Below are positions 42,521 through 51,912 of a stretch of 64,000 bases of DNA, piece by piece. The DNA comes from Bacteroidales bacterium (GTDB taxonomy: Bacteria > Bacteroidota > Bacteroidia > Bacteroidales > WCHB1-69): positions 1 to 64,000 of the forward strand of contig JAGCXN010000028.1 in the NCBI GenBank assembly GCA_017961265.1, given 5' to 3'. A program made the translations under genes and the position numbers. Position 1 is the stretch's first letter; every line of letters starts with the position of its first letter. Below the pieces are notes generated by a model. The model made no database searches and was not told where the DNA came from. It saw nothing but the letters and a program-made list of their open reading frames with translations.

Positions 42521-43771
42521 ATGGAATTAAAACGAGTTGTCGTTACCGGTTTAGGTGCTTTAACTCCGCTGGGTAACAATGTCCCTGATTTTTGGCAGGG
42601 TCTGATTGCCGGGAAAAACGGAGTTGGATTGATAACCCATTTTAATGCAGAGAGTTACAAAACAAGATTTGCCTGTGAGTTAAAGGGCTTCAACGTCCTT
42701 GACTACATGGATGAAAAAAATGCGCGCAAGTTAGACCCTTGCGCGCATTATGCGTATGCGGCTGGTGTGGAAGCGCTTCGGGATTCCGGTATTGACATGG
42801 CCTCCGAGAATCCTGACCGTGCCGGCGTGATTGTCGCTTCCGGCATCGGTGGTATCCAAAGCGCACAAGACGGCATTGCAGAATTTGCACAGAGCGGCGG
42901 GAATCCCCGTTTCAGCCCCTTCTTTATTCTGAGGGCGCTGGTCAATATGCCGCCCGCCATCCTCTCCATACGGCTTGGTCTGCAAGGACCGAATTACGCC
43001 CTTTCATCGGCGTGCGCCTCCGCAGCTAATGCTATCGTGGATGCCTACCACCTTATCCGGCTCGGGAAGGCAGATATCATGCTTTCCGGCGGTACCGAGG
43101 CTGCCATCTTGGAAAGCGGCATCGGTGGCTTCAACGCCATGCGTGCCCTCTCCACCCGCAACGACGATTTTGCGACCGCAAGCCGTCCTCTTTCCGCAGG
43201 ACGTGACGGCTTCGTGATGGGCGAAGGAGCCGGCATCCTCGTTCTGGAGGAGCTGGAACACGCCCGTGCCCGTGGAGCTAAAATCTACGGCGAAATCATC
43301 GGCGACGGCCTTTCCGCCGACGCCTACCATATTACCTCGCCCCACCCTGACGGACACGGCGCGGCTGTTGCCATGCGCAACGCCATCGCAGATGCCGGCC
43401 TCCGTCCCGAAGACATCGACTACATCAACATGCACGCCACTTCCACGCAGATGGGCGACCGCGTGGAGTGCCTCGCCATTCAACAAGTGTTCGGAGAACA
43501 TGCCAACCAGATGTTCTTTTCTTCCACCAAATCGATGACCGGACACCTGCTCGGTGCATGCGGCGCTATAGAATCCATTGCTGTAGTGCTTTCTTTACAA
43601 AACAGTATTCTCCCACCTACCATTAACTTTATCGAAAAAGATCCGGGAATCCCCGATTGGAACTTCTGCGCCAATGGGGCCATCTGCCACGATATCCGTT
43701 ATGCGATCAACAACGCTTTCGGTTTCGGCGGACACAATGTATCTATCCTTTTTAAAAAATTCGAAGACTAA
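42521..43771 (+). CDS. fabF: 3-oxoacyl-ACP synthase II
   Basis: The 416-residue condensing enzyme extends acyl-ACP with malonyl-ACP. The nucleophile cysteine is in LSSACASAAN (Cys165); catalytic histidines are in INMHATST near 305 and STKSMTGHLLGACGA near 340. It starts MELKRVVVTGLGALTPLG, which is typical. It follows acpP after 20 bases. Confidence 0.97.
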   Translation: MELKRVVVTGLGALTPLGNNVPDFWQGLIAGKNGVGLITHFNAESYKTRFACELKGFNVLDYMDEKNARKLDPCAHYAYAAGVEALRDSGIDMASENPDRAGVIVASGIGGIQSAQDGIAEFAQSGGNPRFSPFFILRALVNMPPAILSIRLGLQGPNYALSSACASAANAIVDAYHLIRLGKADIMLSGGTEAAILESGIGGFNAMRALSTRNDDFATASRPLSAGRDGFVMGEGAGILVLEELEHARARGAKIYGEIIGDGLSADAYHITSPHPDGHGAAVAMRNAIADAGLRPEDIDYINMHATSTQMGDRVECLAIQQVFGEHANQMFFSSTKSMTGHLLGACGAIESIAVVLSLQNSILPPTINFIEKDPGIPDWNFCANGAICHDIRYAINNAFGFGGHNVSILFKKFED

Positions 43772-43775
43772 CGGT

Positions 43776-44513
43776 TTGTTACTGAGGTGTAAAAAATCGG
43801 AATTGTCAAGAGAAGAGCAGGTAAAAAAATATCTGCGGGCGGTTTTGCATATCCGAGCAACCCATATCTCATTGTATATGACGGCACTTATCCACCGTTC
43901 AGCCTCCGAAGCAATGGCGGACGGTCATTCACTCAACAACGAGCGTCTCGAATACTTGGGTGATGCTGTCTTGGGCGCAATCGTGGCCGAATATCTCTTC
44001 AAGAAATTTCCTTATAAAAGGGAGGGTGAACTGACCGAGATGCGGTCGAAGTTGGTGAAACGCGAACAACTTGGCCTGCTGGCACGGCGTATGCACCTTA
44101 CCGACCTGATCGAGATACTTCCAAGCGCCCACGCAAAATGCGCCGGCGGCGATGCTTTTGAGGCCCTCATCGGTGCCCTGTTCATTGACAAAGGGTACGA
44201 AAAAACAAAAAAAATTGTGCTCCACCGCATTTTCACCGACTTTATGGATATAGAAAAGGTCCTCAATGAAGAGTCGAACTTTAAAAGCAAAATTCTGAAC
44301 TGGGCACAACACCGGCATCGCAAGGTGGAGTTCCGACACAACATTGCCGAACAGAACCACCGGCATCGGCTCTACCACGTGCAACTTCTCATTGATGAAA
44401 AAGTGTTTGCCGAAGGTCTGGAATATAGCGTGAAAAAAGCAGAGCAGATTGCCGCTGAACGGGCCGCCGCCAAGATTCCGGAACTCTGCAAAAATGAATC
44501 AGACAACGTTTAA
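43776..44513 (+). CDS. rnc: Ribonuclease III
   Basis: The 245-residue double-strand-specific endonuclease has the signature NNERLEYLGDAVLGAIVAEYL, the second acidic site GDAFEALIGALFIDKGY, and a C-terminal dsRNA-binding domain (SNFKSKILNWAQHRHRKVEF through AAERAAAKI). It starts with TTG, chosen because it lies just after the fabF stop and keeps the N-terminal helix. Another TTG at 43803 is possible; an ATG at 43878 would remove part of the catalytic domain. Confidence 0.93.
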   Translation: MLLRCKKSELSREEQVKKYLRAVLHIRATHISLYMTALIHRSASEAMADGHSLNNERLEYLGDAVLGAIVAEYLFKKFPYKREGELTEMRSKLVKREQLGLLARRMHLTDLIEILPSAHAKCAGGDAFEALIGALFIDKGYEKTKKIVLHRIFTDFMDIEKVLNEESNFKSKILNWAQHRHRKVEFRHNIAEQNHRHRLYHVQLLIDEKVFAEGLEYSVKKAEQIAAERAAAKIPELCKNESDNV

Positions 44514-44529
44514 CTTTTTATTTTTAATT

Positions 44530-44919
44530 ATGAAGAGATTATTTTCCTTATTCCTGCTTGTGGCCACAATTTGCCTATTCGCTGCTTGTACTTCGCAAAG
44601 CTCACCCCGACAAGTGGCCAAAACCTACTGGACCTGTATTCAACAAGAGAAATATTCTGAAGCCGTTGGACTCTACTACAACATTGACGAACTTTTTTCG
44701 GATGACGGCAAAGAACTGCTGGCTTCTCTGATGAAAGTGGAGATGTCCATCTATGGTAAAATCACGAAAGTAAAAATACTTTCCGTAGATAAGGAAAACG
44801 AACCTGACCATGCCACAGTAACCGTTCAGATAACGACAGAAGACTCCACCGAACCTCACACGGAAAGCATGGATGTAGTGAAATCCAACGGAAAATGGTA
44901 CATTGATTTCGACTTATAA
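44530..44919 (+). CDS. DUF4878-like lipoprotein
   Basis: The 129-residue protein has a lipoprotein signal (MKRLFSLFLLVATICLFAAC, lipid Cys20). The NTF2-like fold is suggested by SSPRQVAKTYWTCIQQEKYSEAVGLYY and a C-terminal DVVKSNGKWYIDFDL, the pattern of DUF4878. Function unknown. It follows rnc by 16 bases and ends at a strong bidirectional terminator. Confidence 0.8.
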   Translation: MKRLFSLFLLVATICLFAACTSQSSPRQVAKTYWTCIQQEKYSEAVGLYYNIDELFSDDGKELLASLMKVEMSIYGKITKVKILSVDKENEPDHATVTVQITTEDSTEPHTESMDVVKSNGKWYIDFDL

Positions 44920-44920
44920 A

Positions 44921-44949
44921 AAAAGAGGCATCTATGATGCCTCTTTTTT
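44921..44949. terminator. Bidirectional terminator
   Basis: A perfect 12-bp stem (44921-44932 with 44936-44947), loop TAT, A run on one side and T run on the other. It lies between the convergent lipoprotein and ferredoxin genes. Confidence 0.9.
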
Positions 44950-44967
44950 TTCCTGTGCTTCTACTGA

Positions 44968-45138
44968 TTATTCATCCAGAGCGATAGCTTCGCACGGGCA
45001 AGCGCTTGCGCAGGCGCCACATTCGATGCATTCATCGGGATTGATTTTGTAGATGTCACCTTCGGAGATGGCTCCGACGGGGCATTGGTCCATGCAAGTA
45101 CCGCAAGCAGCACATTTGTCAGAAATTTTGTAAGCCAT
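44968..45138 (-). CDS. 2[4Fe-4S] ferredoxin
   Basis: The 56-residue clostridial-type ferredoxin has two CxxCxxCxxxCP motifs (CAACGTCMDQCP at 9-20 and CIECGACASACP near 38-49). It carries low-potential electrons for anaerobic metabolism, plausibly including the dehydratase activase. ATG 45138 is preferred; the -7 box is 34 bases upstream and the longer frame starts at the box itself. Confidence 0.97.
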   Translation of the reverse strand: MAYKISDKCAACGTCMDQCPVGAISEGDIYKINPDECIECGACASACPCEAIALDE

Positions 45139-45171
45139 AGTTGATGTTTTTTGGGTTGTTTTAACTGGCGG

Positions 45172-45179
45172 CAAAAATA
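45172..45179 (-). promoter_or_regulatory. -7 promoter box for the ferredoxin
   Basis: TATTTTTG on the minus strand, a TAnnTTTG match, 33 bases before the ATG. Confidence 0.65.
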
Positions 45180-45237
45180 CTACATTTTTTAGAATTGGCG
45201 TGCACTATCGGAATTTTTTTCACGCCATAAGCCCCTC

Positions 45238-48200
45238 TTACTTTTCCTCCTCCTCATCAGGAGCGACATAGAACTTCTTCACGAACTTGTTCTTCTGCGA
45301 ACGGTTACCCAGCTTGTAGGTGAAAGCGGGTTTGCCGTTTTCGGGCGGCAACATTCTCTTTTTCACCTTTGTGGCGACAATCGCATCAGTGAATTTGGTA
45401 TCAGAGGAGTATCCGTACATGCTGTTGTTTTCCAACTGGAAGAAGAAGAAATCGTTGTCAATTTCGAAATAGAGGTAAAGACGGTTTCTGGATCCGCGCT
45501 TCTCGATGACAATGGAGCCCGGAATTTCCTTGTTGATTTCCTTTGCATTGCAGATGACCACCGGCAGCCGGTTTTGCGACACGAAAGCCTTGCCCTCCTT
45601 GTTCCAAGTAAAGCTGATATCAGCGAACAGGAACTTGACACGCAGCTTCTCCGGTAGTTTCTGGGCCTGCCCGTTGAGTGTCACGTCGTAGGAGTAATCC
45701 TCGAAGTCCTTTTCCGGGAGCATGGTCTTGAGTGCCAGCTCGTAGTCGGCATCCTCCCACGGGTCGATGAAGTCGAGGGAGGCTTCGTCGATGTGCTTGC
45801 TCATGATCTTCATCGACTGGTCGTTGAAGAAGAAGTTGATGGCGGTAGTGAGGCTCATTTCAGCGGAGTCGGCCTTCATGTAGTTGACGACGGTGCCGAG
45901 GGTGCTGAATTCCACGCGTCCGAGTTTCGCGCCCATGTCAATGGTGCCGGAACCGCGGGAGATACATTCGGTCTTGCTGAGAGTGATAATGTTCTCGGGC
46001 AGTTCGGGATCGTCAAGTTTTTCGAGTGATGCCGCTCGGAACATCTGCGTTTTTTCGTCAAAGTCGATGAAGCCTTGGGCGGAGATGTACTCGGAGTCGT
46101 TAAACTGGTCCTTCGCCGCTCCGAAGCAAGTGTAGATTCGCCCCGTCGCATTGGTCGAAGCAATTGCGACCACAGCTTTGCGGTCGGTGACATCCTTTGA
46201 CTTGCTGTTAATCGGAATGAGAACGCGGTCAGGGTTGATCTGGTCAATGATGCGGAGACGGGCGTACTTCACGGAGTCGCAGTCGTGGATGAACTCCACA
46301 CCGCCAGCGAAGGTGAGGAACTGGTTCATGCTATGGAGTTCGGCGCGGCCGTCGAAACCGAAGTGCGGACTCAGCTTGAAGTCGCGGTCGTACGGAATCT
46401 TTGCATGCCCCTGCGTCTCGTCGTAGTACCAGAGTGTGTCGAAATGGAGCACCTGCACCTCCTTGTTCATGTCGATGTAGTCGTAGTCGCCGCTACCGCG
46501 GAACTCGAAGGCATGGATAATATCAATGGAGCAATTGTAAAGTTCGTGGTACTTGTTCTCCCTGCCGGCCACGAGGCGGGCCTTGTTGAGATGCTCGATG
46601 ACGGCGTGTTCATGAATGGTGACATCACCGTTGTACGGAATGATAGCAGCATCACCGGAATTGACGTAACGCACCCCGTGCGTGTTGATGATGTTGGTCT
46701 TGAAGTTAAACTCAGCGGCCGTGGCGGTGAACTGAAGCGCATGCGTACTCGAATTGGTAGCCGTCAACTCGTTGCCGTGACTCTCCATGTCAATCAGGTC
46801 ACGGGCAGGTGTGTTGTTGATATCCACAGCCTTGTACGGGTCGTCCCATTTGAAAGTCAGCACATCTTCGTCAATCGGATCCCAGTCAAACTCGGCGGCG
46901 TTGGTTTTGAACTCGTTACGGGAGAACAGCACCTCCGACGCCGTGCCGTTGGAGACGAAGTGTCCCTTACGGGTTTGAAAGTCGATGTGCGAGTTATAGT
47001 TGTCGGTGGAGAAGACGTACTCATTGGTCATGTAGAGGTCGTAAATCCGCAGGTCGGCGGCGTCAGAGAACAGTTCGTGGTGCCCGAAACGGAAAAGCTT
47101 GGAAGTGATGTCCGCACGCTTGAAGTTGAGAGTGCCGGTGCCGTACATTGCCTCCGGTGTCAGCTTCGAGTTGCCGACCAGCTGCGTCTCGTTGAAAATC
47201 GACATCGGCGTTTCACCCGTGAAAACATACATCGCATCGTTATATGCCTCCCAGCGGAGCATCCCGTTCTCGACCGAAGCTGGCGGGTACTCCACACCAG
47301 CCACCTGCTCCCGCACCACATGCGATTTGACACTTCCCGTCACCTTGTCCAAGAAGAAGACCAGACTATCGGACTTAGTGGTGGAGGTTAGATAGTCAAT
47401 CGTACTCTTCTTACCGCGCAATCCTCTGTTACTCAAATCAATGACACCGTCATAGTGTCCCTTTCCTGTGTAACAGGGCAGCGGCGAGCCGTTCGTATTG
47501 TGGATGAAACCGAGTGAGAAATCAGGCCGCACTTTCAGCTCGTGACGGATATCGGGAAAGATGCCGCCCGAAACCAACTGTCCCGTAAACTTGATGGAGT
47601 CGGTCTCGAAGTTGTCCAGATTAGTGATGGTGAACATGTCCAGCTGATAGAAGAACTTGGTACGGTCGTAGTGACGGTTGAAAGTCTGCGGCTTGTCGTA
47701 ATACACTTTTCCGGGATCGGTACAGGTGAAATACGGATATTTCGGGTTGTCAATTTTGCCGGATTTGTTGTGCGGCATGTCAATATAGAGAATGCCGGCT
47801 ATGTCCTCGATCATGCTCTGCACCTGCACCAACGGATATTCGCCATACATGTTCTGCGTGCCGTTTTTGTCCTCCACGAACATAATGAGGGAATCGATGT
47901 CATCCATCTTGATCAAAAACTGGTCATAATTGAAATGCGATTCGTGGGTGACAAAATCAAACAGGCCGGCAATGATGCGTCCCGAAAACTCCATGTCACG
48001 ATTCTTTTTCACCGTAACTTTCTCCTCTAAAGGATAGACATTCACAATCTGGGCATCGCTGATGACGAAGAATTCGCACCCTTCTACGGTCATTTCATTA
48101 TTGTCCAAATTCAAGGATGCGTAATGATTCTTGGATTCCAAAACAATGTTGTCGTAGTCCTTACGGTCCACGTCGTTGTTGAGGTATTGGGCGATTTTTT

Positions 48201-49728
48201 TACGATAATAGATTTTGTCGTTATTCACGTCGTACTCCACGAACCCATTGGCGGCCATTTGGATCATCAGTACCTTGATGTCTTCCGACGACTTGTTGAA
48301 ATAGCGCCGTACCCCTTCGAAACTGACGGGTTGGAAATTGGTAGCCTTGTAAATCTTATACATGGTATAGAGAGGGTTCTCGTCGTTGCTGCCGAGCAGC
48401 TCCCGCATGGTGGCGTTGTTGAAGAAGTTCTGTGATTCGAAGGTGGCGGAACTTTGGTTGGTGGCACCGGTCATCGGCTTGAATTCCACCTTGCTGGTAG
48501 AAATGTCCCACGACAGTGACTCCGCTGTGATGTCCATCTTATGGTAGCTATCGAAGAAAGGGCTGCGTCCGACTCCGTACTTGGGACGCGAAACCAGCAC
48601 CTGCGAAGTGGTTTCGTTATAGTAGAAATTGGCCGATGGATGATAGATGGAATCCTCCTCCACATAGACGTTCACACGGGCATCGTTCGCCCTAACGGTT
48701 TCATCCTTAAATAGGTAATGAATAGATTGTACTGAAACAACATTTTTCTTGTTTTTCTTGATGTACAGCTTCGCCAACTTTCCTTCTCCTGAATATCCTT
48801 GAATGGATGCTCCGCGCAATTCGATCCCACCGATATAATCCACATTTTTGTAGATGTTCCTGACTACCAACTCGTCATCATAGCTCTTGAAACGGGGATA
48901 GGTGATCTTGTCCTCGTTGGTTTCCAAGCCCGCCTTATCCTCCACTACGCCCAAAACTGGGGTTCCGAACAGCTCTGGATAGTACATTTTTGCGTTCTCC
49001 ACCTTCACTTTGGGCTGGCGGGTATCCACGGTGTAGTTGTCAAAAGTAGCCTTCACTTGTCCGTTCAAACCGGCTTTATACCAATAAATTGACCCTTTCG
49101 TTCCCACCCAGCGTGAGGAGGATGGATAGTACTTTCCGGACGTACCGATGACCTCAACACTGTCGCGCGAGCCAGCACCCACAAGGTCAATATCCTTGAA
49201 CTCAAAGTAGGGCTCTTCGTCCATCCCGATTTTTTCAATGTAGCCGTAAGCTGTCCAACGAGAATTGGGTGTGAGGGTTATAACATTATCATTGAAAATA
49301 CTGACATAATTGTTCATCACTTTGTCAAAACGGCTCAAATCATGATCAACATTATATTGTATCATTTTGAGCCATTGACGATTATAATCAGTCATATCAC
49401 TATTGGCAAAAGCATCGAAGGCGCGGATATAGGCCTCGAAATGCGGGAAGAAGCGCAGGTTTTTTCGCAACATCAGGTTGCCCACTTCAATGAACTGCAT
49501 CTGGAATTCATCCGACATCTGCGGACTGTTCCAGAACTCGTCGAACTTGAGCAGCACCTCCTCCGCCTGTTTCTGCTTCTCTTTCGGCAAGGTAGAAGCA
49601 AAGGTTCGCATCTCCTCCTGCGTGAGCGTCGGGTCGTTGGAGAAAGCTTTGAACCGTTGTGCCGTCAGGTCAAGGACAGAAATAACTATCAGTGTGATTA
49701 TTAATAAGGTGCGAAAAATTCGTTTCAT
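45238..49728 (-). CDS. Very large exported protein, unknown function
   Basis: The 1496-residue protein has a signal peptide (MKRIFRTLLIITLIVISVLDLTAQ). An N-terminal helical region (about 25-140) precedes a long body that is largely beta with no obvious catalytic motif. It is rich in short Asp/Tyr/Phe strands, for example repeated phrases of the type LNFKRADITSKLFRFGHHELFSDAADLRIYDL. It ends with an acidic PDEEEEK. There is no T9SS sorting domain at the end. I know similar giant hypothetical proteins in Bacteroidales but no function. It follows glgB after 58 bases, possibly in one transcript. Confidence 0.75.
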   Translation of the reverse strand: MKRIFRTLLIITLIVISVLDLTAQRFKAFSNDPTLTQEEMRTFASTLPKEKQKQAEEVLLKFDEFWNSPQMSDEFQMQFIEVGNLMLRKNLRFFPHFEAYIRAFDAFANSDMTDYNRQWLKMIQYNVDHDLSRFDKVMNNYVSIFNDNVITLTPNSRWTAYGYIEKIGMDEEPYFEFKDIDLVGAGSRDSVEVIGTSGKYYPSSSRWVGTKGSIYWYKAGLNGQVKATFDNYTVDTRQPKVKVENAKMYYPELFGTPVLGVVEDKAGLETNEDKITYPRFKSYDDELVVRNIYKNVDYIGGIELRGASIQGYSGEGKLAKLYIKKNKKNVVSVQSIHYLFKDETVRANDARVNVYVEEDSIYHPSANFYYNETTSQVLVSRPKYGVGRSPFFDSYHKMDITAESLSWDISTSKVEFKPMTGATNQSSATFESQNFFNNATMRELLGSNDENPLYTMYKIYKATNFQPVSFEGVRRYFNKSSEDIKVLMIQMAANGFVEYDVNNDKIYYRKKIAQYLNNDVDRKDYDNIVLESKNHYASLNLDNNEMTVEGCEFFVISDAQIVNVYPLEEKVTVKKNRDMEFSGRIIAGLFDFVTHESHFNYDQFLIKMDDIDSLIMFVEDKNGTQNMYGEYPLVQVQSMIEDIAGILYIDMPHNKSGKIDNPKYPYFTCTDPGKVYYDKPQTFNRHYDRTKFFYQLDMFTITNLDNFETDSIKFTGQLVSGGIFPDIRHELKVRPDFSLGFIHNTNGSPLPCYTGKGHYDGVIDLSNRGLRGKKSTIDYLTSTTKSDSLVFFLDKVTGSVKSHVVREQVAGVEYPPASVENGMLRWEAYNDAMYVFTGETPMSIFNETQLVGNSKLTPEAMYGTGTLNFKRADITSKLFRFGHHELFSDAADLRIYDLYMTNEYVFSTDNYNSHIDFQTRKGHFVSNGTASEVLFSRNEFKTNAAEFDWDPIDEDVLTFKWDDPYKAVDINNTPARDLIDMESHGNELTATNSSTHALQFTATAAEFNFKTNIINTHGVRYVNSGDAAIIPYNGDVTIHEHAVIEHLNKARLVAGRENKYHELYNCSIDIIHAFEFRGSGDYDYIDMNKEVQVLHFDTLWYYDETQGHAKIPYDRDFKLSPHFGFDGRAELHSMNQFLTFAGGVEFIHDCDSVKYARLRIIDQINPDRVLIPINSKSKDVTDRKAVVAIASTNATGRIYTCFGAAKDQFNDSEYISAQGFIDFDEKTQMFRAASLEKLDDPELPENIITLSKTECISRGSGTIDMGAKLGRVEFSTLGTVVNYMKADSAEMSLTTAINFFFNDQSMKIMSKHIDEASLDFIDPWEDADYELALKTMLPEKDFEDYSYDVTLNGQAQKLPEKLRVKFLFADISFTWNKEGKAFVSQNRLPVVICNAKEINKEIPGSIVIEKRGSRNRLYLYFEIDNDFFFFQLENNSMYGYSSDTKFTDAIVATKVKKRMLPPENGKPAFTYKLGNRSQKNKFVKKFYVAPDEEEEK

Positions 49729-49786
49729 ATTATGTAGTTTCTTTTCCATGATTTTGTGCAATAATAAGTTGCGTACCTCCGGCACG

Positions 49787-51841
49787 CTATGACCGGCCGG
49801 GTGAGTTCGTCACCCCACACTGCGCTTCACTTCGTTCCGCTGATGTGGGGTTATTGAAATATCGTGCCTCTGGCACGAACATTAGTGCTGTCCGTGACGG
49901 AAGGTAAACCTTCAAGGTGCCATCAATGCTGAAATACTCCGTGGCTGCGTCCAAACGGTCGAAACCACCGAATTTTGGCTCGTCACTGTGGAGTATCATC
50001 TCGTATTTACCTGATTTACAATTTATCGGATAATCCGTGAACGATTTTTCGGGATTGAAATTGAAGACGAAAAGCAGCTCCCCGCGGGTGAAAGCCAAAA
50101 CTTGGTTTGCATTGTCGCGAACAACGGGAACCGGCAGAAAGTCAAGGGCTTTCGTTTCCGTTACCGTATGGACGATAGCAGTATGAAATTCGTTCAAGTA
50201 CTTGTATTTCAATGTTTCGTCATCCACCAGATTCCATTGACGACGGGCGTACTGGTACGACCATCCGTTGCCTTCACGGGGAAAGTCAATCCATTCAGGA
50301 TGACCGAACTCATTGCCCATAAAGTTCAAGAATCCGCCATTGGCCAAGGCTAACGTACTGAAATTTATCAGTTTGTGCAAAGCGATGCCGCGATCCACCG
50401 TCAAGTCGGGCGTGAAGACCGACATCTTGTCGTACATCTTACTGTCTATTAGTCTGAAAATAAGTGTTTTGTCACCAACCATCGCTTGGTCGTGGCTTTC
50501 GGCATAACTCACCACCTGCTCCTCGTTCCGTTTGTCGGTGAGGCGGTAGAAGATATCGCCCACGTGCCAGTGTTCGTCAGGGACTTCCTTGACCGTTTTC
50601 CCCCAGAAGTCAGCCACGCCCATCGACATGCGGTAGTCGAAGCCAATGCCGCCTTGTTCGGCCGGAAAGGCCAGTCCGGGCATGCCGCTCACATCCTCCG
50701 CAATGGTGAAAGCCGTCTCTTTCTGGCTATGTACCAATCTGTTAGCAAGGTAGAGATAGGTCAATGCGTCCTCATCGACATTACCGTCGAAATACTGTTT
50801 GTAATCCAGGAAATCGACACCGATGCCGTGGTCAAGGTAGGTCATGCTGGTGACACCGTCAAAACGGAAGCCGTCAAAACGGAACTCGTCGAGCCAATAC
50901 TTGAGGTTGGAGAGCAGGAACATCAAGGTCTCGTTCTTGCCATAGTTGAAGCACCGCGATTGCCAGACGGGGTGGCGTCCGCGTTCTCCGGAGTGGAAGT
51001 ACAGGTGGTCGCTGCCGTCGAAGTAACCGAGTCCTTCCGCCTCATTGTCAACGGAATGGGAGTGTACCACATCGAGGACGACGGCGATGCCGAAGCCGTG
51101 GGCGGTGTCAATCAGCGCCTTCAGTTCTTCGGGCGTGCCGAAGCGGAAGGAGGGAGCGAAAAAGTTGGCGACCTGATACCCGAAGGAGCCGTAATAGGGA
51201 TGTTCCTGCACGGCCATCAGCTGGAGGGTGTTGTAGCCGAGGCGGTGGATGCGAGGCAGCACCTTTTCACGGAACTCGCTGTAGGATGCTATTTTAGGTT
51301 CCTGTGCCGACATGCCGACGTGAGCTTCGTAGATGAGCGGGTGGGCGGGGCGGGCGGGAACGGAATTTTCCCAGACGTAAGGTTCTGCGGGATCCCACAC
51401 CTCTGCCGAAAAAATCTTGGTGGTGTCGTCCTGCACCACGCGCCGCACGTAGGCGGGGAGGCGTTCGCCGGCACCATCCTGCCAAACCATCCAGAGTTTA
51501 TACAACATTCCGTGTTTCAGGAAATTGTGGGGCAGCAAAATTTCCCAATCCCCATTGCCAATAGGATGGAGGGCATACCGTTCCTCTATCTTCCAGTAGG
51601 AAAAATCCCCATAGATAAAAATCTGCCGAGCATTCGGCGCTTTTTCCCGAAAGACCCATCCGTCGGTGGTCTTGTGCAGACCGTAATAGAGATGGTTGTT
51701 GCACACTTCACACAGTTGCGAGTGTCCGTCAGCAAGTTCCAATTCCTTGAGGACGGACCTACGATAACGGCGTTGCAGCGGAAGCGCATACGGCTTCAGC
51801 CACGCATCTTTCTGAATCAAAGGGGATTGTCGGGGGTTCAT
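49787..51841 (-). CDS. glgB: 1,4-alpha-glucan branching enzyme
   Basis: GH13 enzyme making alpha-1,6 branches in glycogen. The 684 residues contain a CBM48-like N-terminal domain and the GH13 barrel with DVVHSHSVDN, FRFDGVTSMTYLDHG (nucleophile Asp in DGVTSM), TIAEDVSGMPG (Glu acid/base) and YAESHDQAMVGD. The C-terminal beta domain ends near 660. The last ~20 residues (NNPTSAERSEAQCGVTNSPGRS) are translated from a palindromic repeat and look foreign to the family. Confidence 0.92.
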   Translation of the reverse strand: MNPRQSPLIQKDAWLKPYALPLQRRYRRSVLKELELADGHSQLCEVCNNHLYYGLHKTTDGWVFREKAPNARQIFIYGDFSYWKIEERYALHPIGNGDWEILLPHNFLKHGMLYKLWMVWQDGAGERLPAYVRRVVQDDTTKIFSAEVWDPAEPYVWENSVPARPAHPLIYEAHVGMSAQEPKIASYSEFREKVLPRIHRLGYNTLQLMAVQEHPYYGSFGYQVANFFAPSFRFGTPEELKALIDTAHGFGIAVVLDVVHSHSVDNEAEGLGYFDGSDHLYFHSGERGRHPVWQSRCFNYGKNETLMFLLSNLKYWLDEFRFDGFRFDGVTSMTYLDHGIGVDFLDYKQYFDGNVDEDALTYLYLANRLVHSQKETAFTIAEDVSGMPGLAFPAEQGGIGFDYRMSMGVADFWGKTVKEVPDEHWHVGDIFYRLTDKRNEEQVVSYAESHDQAMVGDKTLIFRLIDSKMYDKMSVFTPDLTVDRGIALHKLINFSTLALANGGFLNFMGNEFGHPEWIDFPREGNGWSYQYARRQWNLVDDETLKYKYLNEFHTAIVHTVTETKALDFLPVPVVRDNANQVLAFTRGELLFVFNFNPEKSFTDYPINCKSGKYEMILHSDEPKFGGFDRLDAATEYFSIDGTLKVYLPSRTALMFVPEARYFNNPTSAERSEAQCGVTNSPGRS
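49812..49851. repeat. REP-like palindrome inside the 3' end of glgB
   Basis: ACCCCACA (49812-49819) and TGTGGGGT (49844-49851) form a perfect 8-bp stem around a 24-base GC-rich loop. It lies within the coding frame and encodes the C-terminal residues of GlgB. Confidence 0.7.
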
Positions 51842-51870
51842 TAAAGGCAGGACATTGGGTTAATGGGTTG

Positions 51871-51878
51871 CAAAAATA
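51871..51878 (-). promoter_or_regulatory. -7 promoter box for glgB
   Basis: TATTTTTG on the minus strand, 29 bases before the ATG at 51841. Confidence 0.65.
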
Positions 51879-51912
51879 CGCAAAAAAACAACGCCCGCCG
51901 TAAAATTACAGC

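Noticed and set aside
50486..51844. A 452-codon plus-strand frame
   Set aside because: Antisense to glgB, whose GH13 motifs are intact.
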